Positions 41,618-49,861 of a stretch of DNA of 64,000 nt are shown here, in pieces. The translations under genes and the position numbers were made by a program. Below the pieces are notes generated by a model. It searched no databases and was not told where the DNA came from. It worked only from the letters and a program-made list of their open reading frames with translations. How positions within the stretch are numbered: position 1 is the stretch's first letter; every line of letters begins with the position of its first letter. The stretch spans positions 1,984,001 through 2,048,000 of the forward strand of contig OZ241903.1 of assembly GCA_965203635.1 (NCBI GenBank). Reading direction: 5' to 3'. The stretch is from Aldehydirespirator sp965203635. Its GTDB lineage: Bacteria > Actinomycetota > Acidimicrobiia > Acidimicrobiales > Aldehydirespiratoraceae.

Positions 41618-42880
41618 CTACACGCCGCCGGGGGCGCTCACCATGTGGCCCGAATCGGCCGGCACGGCGACATGGGAGAGATCGGCATCGATGCCCTCTT
41701 CACTTCGGATAGTCCCGCCGCCGAGGCTGATCTGGTCGGCGCCGACCGAGACGCCGTCGCGGTCGATGTCACCCACCACGACGGTGTAGGAGAAGACGAC
41801 AGCGGCGTCGCTGTGACGGTTGTAGGTGAAGGTTCGGGTTCCGTCGCCCACCGTGACGGTGAGCGTGGGACTGCCGCCGGCGACGCTCACGCCGACGTTC
41901 TCGCTGAAGGTCGCGGTGGCCTCGATGGTCTCGCCGGCGGCGTAGGCGTCGCCGGCGGCCACCGGTTTGGCGCCGCTGCCCGGATTCGAGGTGAAGCTGA
42001 TCGACTCGACCGTGGCGACGCCCGAGACGGCATCCACCCAGGAGCCGGCGTAGGTGAAGTACACGCCCGGGATCACGGCCTCCTGGCCGTTCGCGCCGGT
42101 CACGGAGGCGCCGTTGAGGCTGAGCCCGTCATGGTGGATCTTGATGCGCTTGGGTGCCGAGTCGCCGTCCACGACCGTGTAAGTGAACACAACGTCCGCA
42201 CCGTCGGACCTGCTGTATGCAGCCGCCACCGTGCTCTCGCCGATCTCTATGGCGAGGGTGGGACTGCCATCGGAGGTGTCCACAGTGACGGGCACGGTGA
42301 AGACCGCCTTGACCTCGATGGTGTCGCCGACGACGTAGATCTCGTCGCTGCCGGAGTCGGAGACTTCATCGAAGTAGTCCACGGTCGGCGCGTCCGGTGC
42401 GTTCACCCGGTACAGCCGGCTGGTGGAGACCGCCGCGTGAGACAGGTCCGCGGCCTGGCCGTTCGAGCCGCTGACCGTTCCGGCCGCCAAATCCCCGACT
42501 GCATCGAGGTTCAAGCTGTTCGCGGCCAACGAGAACCCGTCGAGATCCTCGTCTCCGTCCTCCACGATGTAGATGAACCTAACTTCGTCGCCACGGGCCC
42601 AGGCGACGGTGGCGTACTTGGTCGTTCCACCGATATCGAGGCCGAGACGGACCGAACCGGTCAGGGTCACAGGCGCGCTGAACTCGACGTCCACGAGGAT
42701 GGCATCGCCAGTGTCGTAGGAGGCGTCGCTCTCGCCGCCGTCGAGGCCCACATCGATCTGCGAGACGGTGGGGCCGGTCTCCTGCTGGGCGGAGGCCGCC
42801 GGAAGGGTGAGACCGGCGACCAGCACTGCCACCGCCGCGGTCCACGCCAGCACACTGCCCCTGGTCCTCAGAAAGCTCAT
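41618..42880 (-). CDS. Secreted beta-sandwich repeat protein
   Basis: A 420-aa protein with an N-terminal signal peptide (SVLAWTAAVAVLVAGLTL, cleavage after ASAQ near residue 31) and three related beta-rich repeats of about 125 residues. Each has a 'YDTGDAILVDVEFSAPVTL'-type strand pair (also VGDTIEVKAVFTVPV and AGETIEATATFSENV) followed by 'VFTYTVVDGD' (VRFIYIVEDGD, VVFSYTVVVGD) and an Asp-Gly turn. This resembles repeats in actinobacterial surface proteins; I cannot name the family. No sortase motif or C-terminal anchor is seen, so it is probably released or bound noncovalently. Divergent from the following propeller protein. Confidence 0.7.
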   Translation of the reverse strand: MSFLRTRGSVLAWTAAVAVLVAGLTLPAASAQQETGPTVSQIDVGLDGGESDASYDTGDAILVDVEFSAPVTLTGSVRLGLDIGGTTKYATVAWARGDEVRFIYIVEDGDEDLDGFSLAANSLNLDAVGDLAAGTVSGSNGQAADLSHAAVSTSRLYRVNAPDAPTVDYFDEVSDSGSDEIYVVGDTIEVKAVFTVPVTVDTSDGSPTLAIEIGESTVAAAYSRSDGADVVFTYTVVDGDSAPKRIKIHHDGLSLNGASVTGANGQEAVIPGVYFTYAGSWVDAVSGVATVESISFTSNPGSGAKPVAAGDAYAAGETIEATATFSENVGVSVAGGSPTLTVTVGDGTRTFTYNRHSDAAVVFSYTVVVGDIDRDGVSVGADQISLGGGTIRSEEGIDADLSHVAVPADSGHMVSAPGGV

Positions 42881-42937
42881 GTCAATTCTCCCCGTATGCT
42901 GTCCATAGCAATCACTACGTTAGCCATAGGACAAACT

Positions 42938-45646
42938 ATGCGACGCACACTTTCAAGAAGTCGTGCTCAGCCCCTGGTGCGACGTTTCCAGCACATTGGG
43001 GCTCTCAAACCCTTTGACGAGCGGTCGCTGCGGCGCCGTTGGCTCGGGATCCTCGCCGCGGTGGTGGCTTCGCTGGTGTACACGGTGCCCGCTGGGGCCA
43101 GCGCGCAGCAGTTGACTGCCGAGTTCAGCAACGTTCCGGGCGCTCATGAAGGTTCGGTGTTCACGTTCAACTTGACCTTCGCGCCCGAGCCTGCCCTCAG
43201 CTACGTCACGCTGCGCGACCACGCCTTCACCGTCGTGAACGGCAGCGTCATCAAGGCCGAGCGCGTGCAGAAGAGGCCGGCACGCAACCTTGAGTGGATC
43301 ATCCACGTGAAGCCCGACCTGGACGGCGACGACAACCCGGTGGGCGACGTCTCGATCACGCTGCCGGCCACGACGTCGTGCAGCGACCAGGGGGCGATCT
43401 GCACATCAGGCGACCTGCCGCTGTCCAACAGCACCGAGGCCACCATCAGCGCACCCACGACCGCCACCGTGCCGTCCACAACCACGACCGTGCCGTCCAC
43501 GACCACGTCCACGACCACGACCGTGCCGTCCACGACCACGTCCACGACCACGACCACGTCCACGACCACGACCGTGCCGACCACCACCACCACGCCGACC
43601 ACGACCACGACCGTGCCGTCGACCACCACGACGGTGCCGTCGACCGTCACCACGCAGTTGACGGCTGTGTTCAGCGATGTGCCTGAGTCCCATGACGGTT
43701 CGATGTTCGGGTTCACGTTGACGTTCGATCCTGAGCCTGAGCCCGACCTGAGCTACGCCGCTTTGCGCGACCACGGCTTCACCGTGGTCGGTGGCACCAT
43801 GGTCAAAGCCCGGCGCGTCGTCAGGGGCAGCAACCTCCAGTTCGATATGGGGGTCGTGCCCGACCTCGACGCCAACACGAGCCCGTCGAGGGCTGTCACC
43901 ATCACGCTGCCGGCCACGACATCGTGCCGCGACTTGGGCGCGGTCTGCACTTCTGGGGGCCTGATGCTGTCGAACCACAATGAGGTCACGGTCCCGGTCT
44001 CGGAGGATCTGCCGGAACCGCCCGGTCAGCCCCAGAGCGTCACCGCGACGCCGGGACCGAAGATCGGTGAGATCACAGTGAACTGGGCGGCGGCCACTGC
44101 CGGCCGCGACCCCGACGCAGCCGTGCGCGGCTATCGCCTCCGGTACGACTGCACCGGCGACACCGTGACGGAGCAGCTCGGTCACGACACCCGCTCGTTC
44201 AAGATCGCCATGCTCGACAGGAGCCGCAACTGCCTGATCAACGTGGCGGCGCGCAACGACGGCGGCTACGGGCTGGTCGCGTGGGCCGGGAGCGAGAGCA
44301 CCTTCCACCAGCCGCTGAACCCGCCCGAGGCGCCCGCGTCGATCACCGTCACCGCCGACGACCACAGCGAAGGCACCAAGGTCTCATGGACCGAGCCGGA
44401 AAGCGGCGCCGCGCCCACGAGCTACCAGATCGCCTACTGGGACATCGACGAGGAGCAGTTCCAGTACGTCTCCCACGCCAGCACCACCGACCTCGAAGCG
44501 GTCATCGACGTGGCGCCCGCCAACCTCAGGACCGTCGCAGTGCGCGGCTACCTGGCCGACGCGGTGGTGCCCAATCCCAACGCGGTCGGCTACATGCTCG
44601 TCGACTTCGAGGACAAGGGGGTCTTCGGCGCCTGGGCGGCCGGCTGGCACCCGTCCGCGACCCCGTCCAAGCTCGACGCCATGACCCAGTCGTCGTCTCT
44701 GAGCCTGTCGCTGACCCACTCCGACCGCAACGGGACCAAGGGCAAGAAGATCGACTTGGAGTCCATCACCGGCCCGACGTGCACCAGCGTCTCCGGTCTG
44801 TACGTCGACACCGCGACCACCACGGCGTGGATGGCGGACACATGCGGCAAATGGGTGCATGCCTTCGACATCGGCGACGGCGGCGCGCTGACCTGGAATT
44901 CCGACAAGACGCTGACGAGCGCCGAGCTGTACCCCGACCCTCCCACCAAGATCGGGCTCAAGCGTCCCAGATTCAGCCCCACGACCCTGTGGTCCGACGG
45001 CGAGAAACTCTGGGTCGCCGAACGGGACATCGCCTTCCTCATCCCGTACCGGCTCTCCGACGGCGAGCGCCTCCACGACGAGCGGCTCGTCGTGTTCCCC
45101 TACCACACCTACGGCAGCTCGAACGAAATCCCGACGCCCACCGCCATGTGGTCCGACGGCGACACCGTGTGGGTGGTCGACGGCATCTCGAGGTTGATCT
45201 ATGCGGTGCGGCTCGAGAACGAGCGCGAGGGCGAGCCCGACCTGATTTGGCTCACCCGCCCGGAGCTGCGCCTCGAGCCCAGCGCCTTCGACAGGTGCTA
45301 CATCCCCAAACGCCCCCTGAAGAGCGACACGGCAAGCTCAGCGACATGCACCGACCAGACCGCACTGCGCCGTGCCATCGACACCGCAGACGAGGTCAAG
45401 GGCGCGTACTCCGACGGCCGCTGGCTCTGGCTCGCCGTGGACTACTTCGACAGGCGCAAAGCGGGCCGGCTGCTGGCGTTCAACCTGCTGACCGGCGAAC
45501 GGGCCGCCAGCCGCGACATCGCCCTGCCCCACTACCTCAAGGACCCCATCGGCATGTGGACCGACGGCGACAACCTCTGGGTGACCGACGGAAACACCCC
45601 ACACTTCCAGCGGCTCTACACGTTCTCCATCCCCTCCAGCGGGTAG
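42938..45646 (+). CDS. Secreted modular protein: two DHAF-type domains, FN3-like region, five-repeat propeller
   Basis: A 902-aa exported protein. ATG 42938 has AGGA 7 nt upstream; a long basic N region precedes the signal helix WLGILAAVVASLVYTVPA, with cleavage near ASAQQ. Two copies of an unnamed ~110-aa domain follow (43108-43440 and 43650-44000), each with a DHxFTV strand (DHAFTV, DHGFTV) and LPATTSC, separated by a Thr/Pro/Val-rich linker at 43456-43650. Two FN3-like units (about 44010-44560) come next. The end (44790-45640) has five WSDG-type propeller repeats, for example TTLWSDGEKLWVAERD, TAMWSDGDTVWVVDG and GMWTDGDNLWVTDG. It is a paralogue in architecture of the 2010-aa protein at 49862. 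Adhesion or polymer binding is inference. Confidence 0.8.
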   Translation: MRRTLSRSRAQPLVRRFQHIGALKPFDERSLRRRWLGILAAVVASLVYTVPAGASAQQLTAEFSNVPGAHEGSVFTFNLTFAPEPALSYVTLRDHAFTVVNGSVIKAERVQKRPARNLEWIIHVKPDLDGDDNPVGDVSITLPATTSCSDQGAICTSGDLPLSNSTEATISAPTTATVPSTTTTVPSTTTSTTTTVPSTTTSTTTTTSTTTTVPTTTTTPTTTTTVPSTTTTVPSTVTTQLTAVFSDVPESHDGSMFGFTLTFDPEPEPDLSYAALRDHGFTVVGGTMVKARRVVRGSNLQFDMGVVPDLDANTSPSRAVTITLPATTSCRDLGAVCTSGGLMLSNHNEVTVPVSEDLPEPPGQPQSVTATPGPKIGEITVNWAAATAGRDPDAAVRGYRLRYDCTGDTVTEQLGHDTRSFKIAMLDRSRNCLINVAARNDGGYGLVAWAGSESTFHQPLNPPEAPASITVTADDHSEGTKVSWTEPESGAAPTSYQIAYWDIDEEQFQYVSHASTTDLEAVIDVAPANLRTVAVRGYLADAVVPNPNAVGYMLVDFEDKGVFGAWAAGWHPSATPSKLDAMTQSSSLSLSLTHSDRNGTKGKKIDLESITGPTCTSVSGLYVDTATTTAWMADTCGKWVHAFDIGDGGALTWNSDKTLTSAELYPDPPTKIGLKRPRFSPTTLWSDGEKLWVAERDIAFLIPYRLSDGERLHDERLVVFPYHTYGSSNEIPTPTAMWSDGDTVWVVDGISRLIYAVRLENEREGEPDLIWLTRPELRLEPSAFDRCYIPKRPLKSDTASSATCTDQTALRRAIDTADEVKGAYSDGRWLWLAVDYFDRRKAGRLLAFNLLTGERAASRDIALPHYLKDPIGMWTDGDNLWVTDGNTPHFQRLYTFSIPSSG
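43456..43650. repeat. Low-complexity Thr/Pro/Val/Ser-coding tract
   Basis: Short units of ACCACGACC and GTGCCGTCC type encode a TTTTVPSTTT-like linker of about 65 residues. It keeps frame and is prone to slippage; similar Thr-rich linkers join domains of cell-surface proteins and are often O-glycosylated. Confidence 0.9.
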
Positions 45647-46026
45647 GTGCTAGGGGGCACTAAACTGGAAGCCAATTTCAAAACGCAGTCTCCGTAGTCG
45701 AAGCTCGAATACAGCAGGACCCATCATGGATGGGAGACCGCGGCCTAGTAGGGGAACGTGCCGCCCAGGATAGCACACCCTCAGAATCCTCCCTAGATAT
45801 CCTGACAGCAGACGTAGCAGAATTCACATGGGAGGATGAATAGAATCTGGGGTTCTGATGAGAAGACAGACACCACAATACAGGTAGTTTACCGCGGCGA
45901 AATCACCGGTTATATCTGCTCGGTCCACTATCAGAATGGCGATGCCGATGGCGATGAACAGGGTTGGATGCCTCACAATGGACAAGAGTGGATCATACTC
46001 ACAGATCCCGCCGACGACATCACCGC
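45647..46026. other. Lower-GC strip between surface-protein gene and coiled-coil cassette
   Basis: This 380-bp stretch is visibly poorer in G+C than its surroundings. It holds two overlapping small plus-strand ORFs (45730-45843 and 45836-46105) of uncertain status and no other clear feature. It may be the remains of an acquired segment. Confidence 0.5.
45730..45843 (+). CDS. Possible small ORF (hypothetical, 37 aa)
   Basis: Reads MGDRGLVGERAAQDSTPSES then SLDILTADVAEFTWEDE, an acidic, protein-like ending. The same frame stays open back to 45664 with coherent codons (NAVSVVEARIQQDPSW) but no start codon, so this could be the 3' end of a truncated gene rather than a complete one. Its stop overlaps the next small ORF by 8 bp, with GGGAGG directly before that ATG. 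Not recognised. Confidence 0.3.
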   Translation: MGDRGLVGERAAQDSTPSESSLDILTADVAEFTWEDE

Positions 46027-46105
46027 CTACAACGGGAACATAGGACCTTCACCCGAGATTTCCAGGGCAACTAACTCGTTGAGTTCGGCCTCGGTGGGCT
46101 CGTAG
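45836..46105 (+). CDS. Possible small hypothetical protein (89 aa)
   Basis: Residues 1-65 look coding (TTIQVVYRGEITGYICSVHY, NGQEWIILTDPADDITAYNG) with beta-strand alternation; the last 20 residues run antisense over the 3' end of the 40-aa ORF at 46027-46149. Codon use is AT-richer than in the neighbours. It overlaps the preceding small ORF by 8 bp. No family recognised; it may be a decayed fragment. Confidence 0.35.
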   Translation: MNRIWGSDEKTDTTIQVVYRGEITGYICSVHYQNGDADGDEQGWMPHNGQEWIILTDPADDITAYNGNIGPSPEISRATNSLSSASVGS

Positions 46106-46149
46106 TCGAGGTCGTCCCAGCCGTCCCAGCGACCGTTGCCGGGCATCAT
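46027..46149 (-). CDS. Small acidic protein coupled to the coiled-coil gene (40 aa)
   Basis: A 40-residue ORF starting with two Met codons: MMPGNGRWDGWDDLDYEPTE then AELNELVALEISGEGPMFPL. It is Trp/Asp/Glu rich with one amphipathic helix. Its ATG at 46149 overlaps the stop of the 99-aa coiled-coil gene by 4 bp (ATGA), strong evidence for translational coupling and hence that it is expressed. Function is unknown; the pair resembles small two-gene cassettes such as toxin-antitoxin modules in size and layout, but no motif supports that. Confidence 0.55.
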   Translation of the reverse strand: MMPGNGRWDGWDDLDYEPTEAELNELVALEISGEGPMFPL

Positions 46150-46445
46150 GATTGGTCGTCCACGAGTAGGTTGCGCATCATCCCGAACCCGGTGCCCATG
46201 GCGGCCAACTTGCGGCTGATGGTGCGCTCCAGGGAGGACACTCGGCTGCACAGGGACTCGACATGCTGGTCGCTGCTCTCGATTCGAGAGTTGATGTGCT
46301 CTAGCCGGGCATCGAAACCTTCGAGTCGAACGTCGAAGCTATCGAGTCGGGTATTGAAGTCCTCTAACCGGGCATCGAAACCTGCGAGCCGGGCATCCAT
46401 CTTGTCGAGTCGTGCGAGTACGTCGTGTAGGGTGGGTTCAGCCAT
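46146..46445 (-). CDS. Small coiled-coil protein with heptad repeats (99 aa)
   Basis: Almost entirely a coiled coil: from residue about 12 to 75, seven-residue units of the type LAGFDAR, LEDFNTR, LDSFDVR, LEGFDAR, LEHINSR repeat with Leu/Phe at core positions. The C terminus (LAAMGTGFGMMRNLLVDDQS) is less regular. A parallel dimer or trimer is expected. The stop overlaps the start of the 40-aa acidic ORF by 4 bp. The DNA under the heptads is itself a 21-bp-periodic repeat. Function unknown; no membrane segment. Confidence 0.65.
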   Translation of the reverse strand: MAEPTLHDVLARLDKMDARLAGFDARLEDFNTRLDSFDVRLEGFDARLEHINSRIESSDQHVESLCSRVSSLERTISRKLAAMGTGFGMMRNLLVDDQS

Positions 46446-46812
46446 GAAGTCTCTCCGATGAGTCGTGTCGTTGCTGATGACCAGTGTAGTGGGAATGGGA
46501 GCACCGTGTGGTACTGAGAATTACTGGGCTGTCACAGTGGTAAAATGACTGGTAGCAGTAACAGTCTTCTTTGGCCATCTTCTTGTCCTTAATGTGAATC
46601 CAAAAATGCTGTTTGGTGTGAATCCACCCTGGGCATCGACGCCAACAATCTGTTCCTCAACGACGGCGGTTTCCACGACCGCGGTCAGGACTCCTCCCCG
46701 AGCTGACTCCACCCCTGGTCCTCCCCGACCCTTGTGGCAGACATAGAGAAATATACTGTAGCAGTAGAAGACTCTAGGGAATGAGTGGTAGGCTCAGAGA
46801 TCCCTCCAGTTC

Positions 46813-46828
46813 AGCCGCTACAGCGGCT
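46813..46828 (-). terminator. Small hairpin, 3' of MMPL gene
   Basis: Perfect 7-bp arms AGCCGCT / AGCGGCT around AC. It lies just beyond the larger 46836-46875 hairpin on the minus strand and may reinforce termination. Confidence 0.4.
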
Positions 46829-46835
46829 GGAGTGG

Positions 46836-46875
46836 GCGGGAGGAGGACGGGGCGTCGGTCCCGTCCTCCTCCCGC
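46836..46875 (-). terminator. Strong 16-bp hairpin downstream of MMPL gene
   Basis: Perfect 16-bp arms GCGGGAGGAGGACGGG / CCCGTCCTCCTCCCGC with an 8-nt loop, 82 nt past the MMPL stop on the minus strand. Very stable; probably the MMPL terminator even though it lacks a U-tract. Confidence 0.6.
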
Positions 46876-46957
46876 AGCTGATTGCGAGTGTCCGGGCGCC
46901 GGGCCGGGGCATCCGGACACCAGAACGAGCTGCTGGGGAGAGCCGGCGGTGGCCCGG

Positions 46958-49408
46958 TTAATTCTCGACCAGCTTGTGGCCGGTGCGGGCGGCGGTGCTG
47001 CGCAGCCGTGAGTTCTGGTATGCCGCCCAGACGATCATCGCGGGTGGCACGACGACGATGGCCGCGACGAGCGCGTACCCGATGGTGATGGCGGTGACCA
47101 GTCCGAACTGCTGGAACGGGGTCAGCGATGAGAGCATCAGCACCCCGAAACCGAGCGCGGTGGTCAGCGCCGAGCCGAGCAGCGCCGAGCCGGTGGTGCT
47201 CAGGGTGCGGCGGGCCGCGGCTTCGGGGTCGCGGGAGTGCTCGAACTCCTCCTCGTAGCGGTGGATGATGTGGATCGTGTAATCCACACCGATGCCGATG
47301 GACAGGGCGGTGATCAGCGCGGTGATCACGTTGTAGGGCAGCCCGATCAGTGCCATGGTTCCAAGCACCCATATCAGGACCATCACGATGGGGGCCACCG
47401 CGATGAAGCCCAGCGACGGTCGGCGCTTGGTGATCCAGAAGAAGACGCAGAGAATGATCAGCGCGGCGATCATCGTGGTGACGATCGATGCTGTCTGGCT
47501 GTCGGTCATGGCGTTGACGACTTCGAGGCCGATCACTTCGCTTGATGTGGCGGTCAGGTTCTCCTCGGGGCCGAACCAGAGTCCTTGGATGTCGCTGACC
47601 ATGCGAGCGGTGCGCTCCTGGTCGCCTGTTAGTGCTTGGAACTCGATAAGCAGCGTGTCCAACCCGTTGGGATCGTTGATCGCCACCCGGCTGAATCCTG
47701 TGGGGTCCAGTTCTTTCAGCCGGTCCAGCAGCGACTGGATCTTGTTCGGGTCGAGACGGAACTCTGAGGCCCCGGCGGTCAGGGCCAGCAACTCCGGGTC
47801 GTAGTTGTCGCCCGGTGTGCCGTCGTCGGTGATCCAGTCGACTAGCAGCAGGCCCAGGGACGCCTCGATGTCGCCGACCACGCCCTCGGGTCTGCGCAGG
47901 TCGTCGTCGAAGGCCTCGGTGAAGTCGATGATGTTCCGCACGGTCCGGTCGTCGGTGAGCTCGGCCTCGATGAGCACCTTGACGCCGTCGCTGTCGCCGC
48001 CGAAAGCGGCATCGAGGGTCTCGAGGTGTGCTGTCGCGTCGCCTCCGGAGGGCAGGAAGTCACGCGAGTCGAACTCTGTGTCGATGCGGGTCGAGGCCAC
48101 GCCCAGCAGCACGGTAACGACACCCACCACCACAAGGAACGGGGCGGGTCTGCGAGCCAGCAAGCCGCCGAACGCCTCGACTGCCGGGCCGATGCCAGGT
48201 ATCGAGCCCGAGATCGGACGAGCAGGGCGCAGCGTGCCGCGGGACTCGCGGCGACGGTCAAACAGCTTGCGCGACGACGTCAGCAGCAGCAGCATCACGA
48301 CCAGGCCCGAGGCGACACCGACAGCCGCCACGATGCCGAAGTCGCCGTTGGCCGGGATCGGCGAGGTCACATTGGTCAAGAAGGAGACGACGGTCGTGAT
48401 CACCGCCAGCGACAACGGAACGATGACAGCCCGCAACCCCTGACGCACCGAGGCTGCGACGTCACGGCCCTCGTGGCGCTGCTCCCGGTACAGCCCCACG
48501 GTCTGGATCGCGTAATCGACGACCAGGCCGATGAGCAGGATCGGCACCATGGAGGTGAGCGCGTTGGGAGCGCCGATCAGCCCGGCGCCCTGCGGGCCGA
48601 GCCAGCCCTGGGCGCCCGTCACCCACACGATCGTCATCACCAGCCCCGCGAGCGTCACCAACAGGTCGAACACAGAGCGGGTGAACAACAGCAGCAGCCC
48701 GGCTATCAGCCCCAGCGCCAGCACCATCAGCAAGGACATCTGCGAGCCGGTAGCGGCTTCGGAATCCTCCGCCAGCACGGCCGGGGACAAGCTGCCGCCG
48801 ACCAGCGGCCCCTCACTGGCCTCCATGATGTCGCGGACCGCGAGTTCGGCGTCGGCCAGCGCCTCGGCGTCGTCATCCGTGTCGCCGTCCCCGTCGGCGT
48901 CCACGCGCAGCCGAACGGTCGAGATGGCGACCACGGCACCGTCCGCGCCGGTGCCCGCCAACCGGTCGAGCGGAACCAGACCGGCGGCCTCATCGATCTG
49001 CTGTTGCGACAGCGACATGAAGTCGCTGGTGCCGAGCGCACCGGCCAGGACCAGCGTGGGCCCGAACACCGGGTTGGGCTGCGCCAGCAGCGGCGCTACC
49101 CGCGGGTCCGATGCCGCCCGGTTCACGGCGGCGTCGATCTGGGCGAGACCCCCGGGCGCGAGCGCCGCATCACCCTCGAAGATCAATGTCACGGCGAGGG
49201 TGTCGTTGGAACTGCCGAACAGCACATCGATCCTGTCGCCGGCTTCGGCCACGCGGCTGTCCTCAGGCAGCAGGGCAGTGTCGTCAGCCTGAGGCGCGAG
49301 CCGCGTCACACCCGAGCCGAGCCCGACGGTGACCGCCACCAGAACGATCAGCGTCACGACCGGCCTAGCCGTCACCAACCGGCTCAGCTGCTCAAGAATC
49401 CACGACAT
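46958..49408 (-). CDS. MMPL/RND-family membrane transporter
   Basis: An 816-aa inner-membrane protein with the duplicated RND/MMPL topology: TM1 (VVTLIVLVAVTVGLGSGV) then a large external loop (residues 40-215), five TMs (MSLLMVLALGLIAGLLLLF; IVWVTGAQG; LIGLVVDYAIQTVGLYREQ; AVITTVVSFLTNVTSP), then a second half with TM7 (APFLVVVGVVTVLLGVAS), a loop to about residue 590 and TMs 8-12 including LSIGIGVDYTIHIIHRYEEE and LGSALTTALGFGVLMLSS. The paired VVDYAI/GVDYTI segments with acidic residues are the proton-relay positions of the family. Substrates in relatives are lipids or hopanoids. ATG 49408 gives the family start MSWILEQLSRLV. Confidence 0.88.
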   Translation of the reverse strand: MSWILEQLSRLVTARPVVTLIVLVAVTVGLGSGVTRLAPQADDTALLPEDSRVAEAGDRIDVLFGSSNDTLAVTLIFEGDAALAPGGLAQIDAAVNRAASDPRVAPLLAQPNPVFGPTLVLAGALGTSDFMSLSQQQIDEAAGLVPLDRLAGTGADGAVVAISTVRLRVDADGDGDTDDDAEALADAELAVRDIMEASEGPLVGGSLSPAVLAEDSEAATGSQMSLLMVLALGLIAGLLLLFTRSVFDLLVTLAGLVMTIVWVTGAQGWLGPQGAGLIGAPNALTSMVPILLIGLVVDYAIQTVGLYREQRHEGRDVAASVRQGLRAVIVPLSLAVITTVVSFLTNVTSPIPANGDFGIVAAVGVASGLVVMLLLLTSSRKLFDRRRESRGTLRPARPISGSIPGIGPAVEAFGGLLARRPAPFLVVVGVVTVLLGVASTRIDTEFDSRDFLPSGGDATAHLETLDAAFGGDSDGVKVLIEAELTDDRTVRNIIDFTEAFDDDLRRPEGVVGDIEASLGLLLVDWITDDGTPGDNYDPELLALTAGASEFRLDPNKIQSLLDRLKELDPTGFSRVAINDPNGLDTLLIEFQALTGDQERTARMVSDIQGLWFGPEENLTATSSEVIGLEVVNAMTDSQTASIVTTMIAALIILCVFFWITKRRPSLGFIAVAPIVMVLIWVLGTMALIGLPYNVITALITALSIGIGVDYTIHIIHRYEEEFEHSRDPEAAARRTLSTTGSALLGSALTTALGFGVLMLSSLTPFQQFGLVTAITIGYALVAAIVVVPPAMIVWAAYQNSRLRSTAARTGHKLVEN

Positions 49409-49542
49409 GGTCCAAGTCGCGGCTCGTTCGGGCCGCAACGCAACTGGCACCGAGCCCGTCCCGCAGGTCGAGGCGCCCGAGTGTTGCCGAAGAGGCTCCG
49501 CCTCTCGACCTGTAGGGCCCCGGTGTAGCCATAAGTACTCCT

Positions 49543-49570
49543 ATAGTAACAACAGATCAGTGCATTGTCA
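49543..49570 (-). promoter_or_regulatory. Candidate sigma-70-like promoter for the MMPL gene
   Basis: On the minus strand TGACAA (49570-49565) and TACTAT (49548-49543) are separated by 16 bp within a locally AT-rich patch. The 5' leader would be about 130 nt. Based on sequence similarity to -35/-10 consensus only. Confidence 0.35.
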
Positions 49571-49605
49571 GGAGTGGGGCTGCCGCGCCCGGGCGGTGAC
49601 GACGT

Positions 49606-49729
49606 TCAGTTGAGCAGGGACTCGAAGGAGGTGTTGTTCTCGCCCCAGATGTTGGGGCGGGTGGCGACTCCGTGAATGCCGTCAGGCGGCCCCGTGGTGA
49701 GGGTCTCGCGGCCGGTGCGGGCCCGCTAG
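49606..49729 (-). pseudogene. Possible coding relic, C-terminal fragment of an unknown protein
   Basis: The minus-strand frame ending at 49606 reads RETLTTGPPDGIHGVATRPN then IWGENNTSFESLLN, protein-like, but it is preceded by an in-frame stop after 39 codons and has no start. It may be the 3' end of a deleted gene. No family recognised. Confidence 0.3.
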
Positions 49730-49861
49730 TGCGGGGCGGCCCAGCAGCGTCCTGAGCGGCCGAGACGACGCTCCGGAGGGCGCCCACCGCCAGATCACGG
49801 TCCATGTCCACATAAAGATGTACAATAACCATGCACTGATGTGTGGAAGCGAGGTTGGGCT

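Larger units (their letters stand above)
46446..46957. other. Gene-free, lower-GC region downstream of the MMPL gene
   Basis: A 512-bp stretch with AT-rich segments (46450-46640, 46740-46800) and no ORF with coding character. The right part holds two hairpins (46813-46828 and 46836-46875) on the 3' side of the MMPL gene. The AT-rich left part probably contains the promoter for the coiled-coil cassette, but I see no clear -35/-10 pair. Confidence 0.5.
49409..49861. other. Intergenic region between MMPL gene and the giant propeller gene
   Basis: A 453-bp stretch with the putative MMPL promoter (49543-49570, minus) and a short coding relic on the minus strand (49606-49729). The rest up to 49861 shows only GAGG at 49851-49854 before the plus-strand gene. 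Nothing else identified. Confidence 0.5.

Noticed and set aside
49557..49832. A 91-codon minus-strand ORF upstream of the propeller gene
   Set aside because: The Pro/Arg/Ser-rich translation has no coding character; the neighbouring frame ending at 49606 is more protein-like and is reported as a relic instead.
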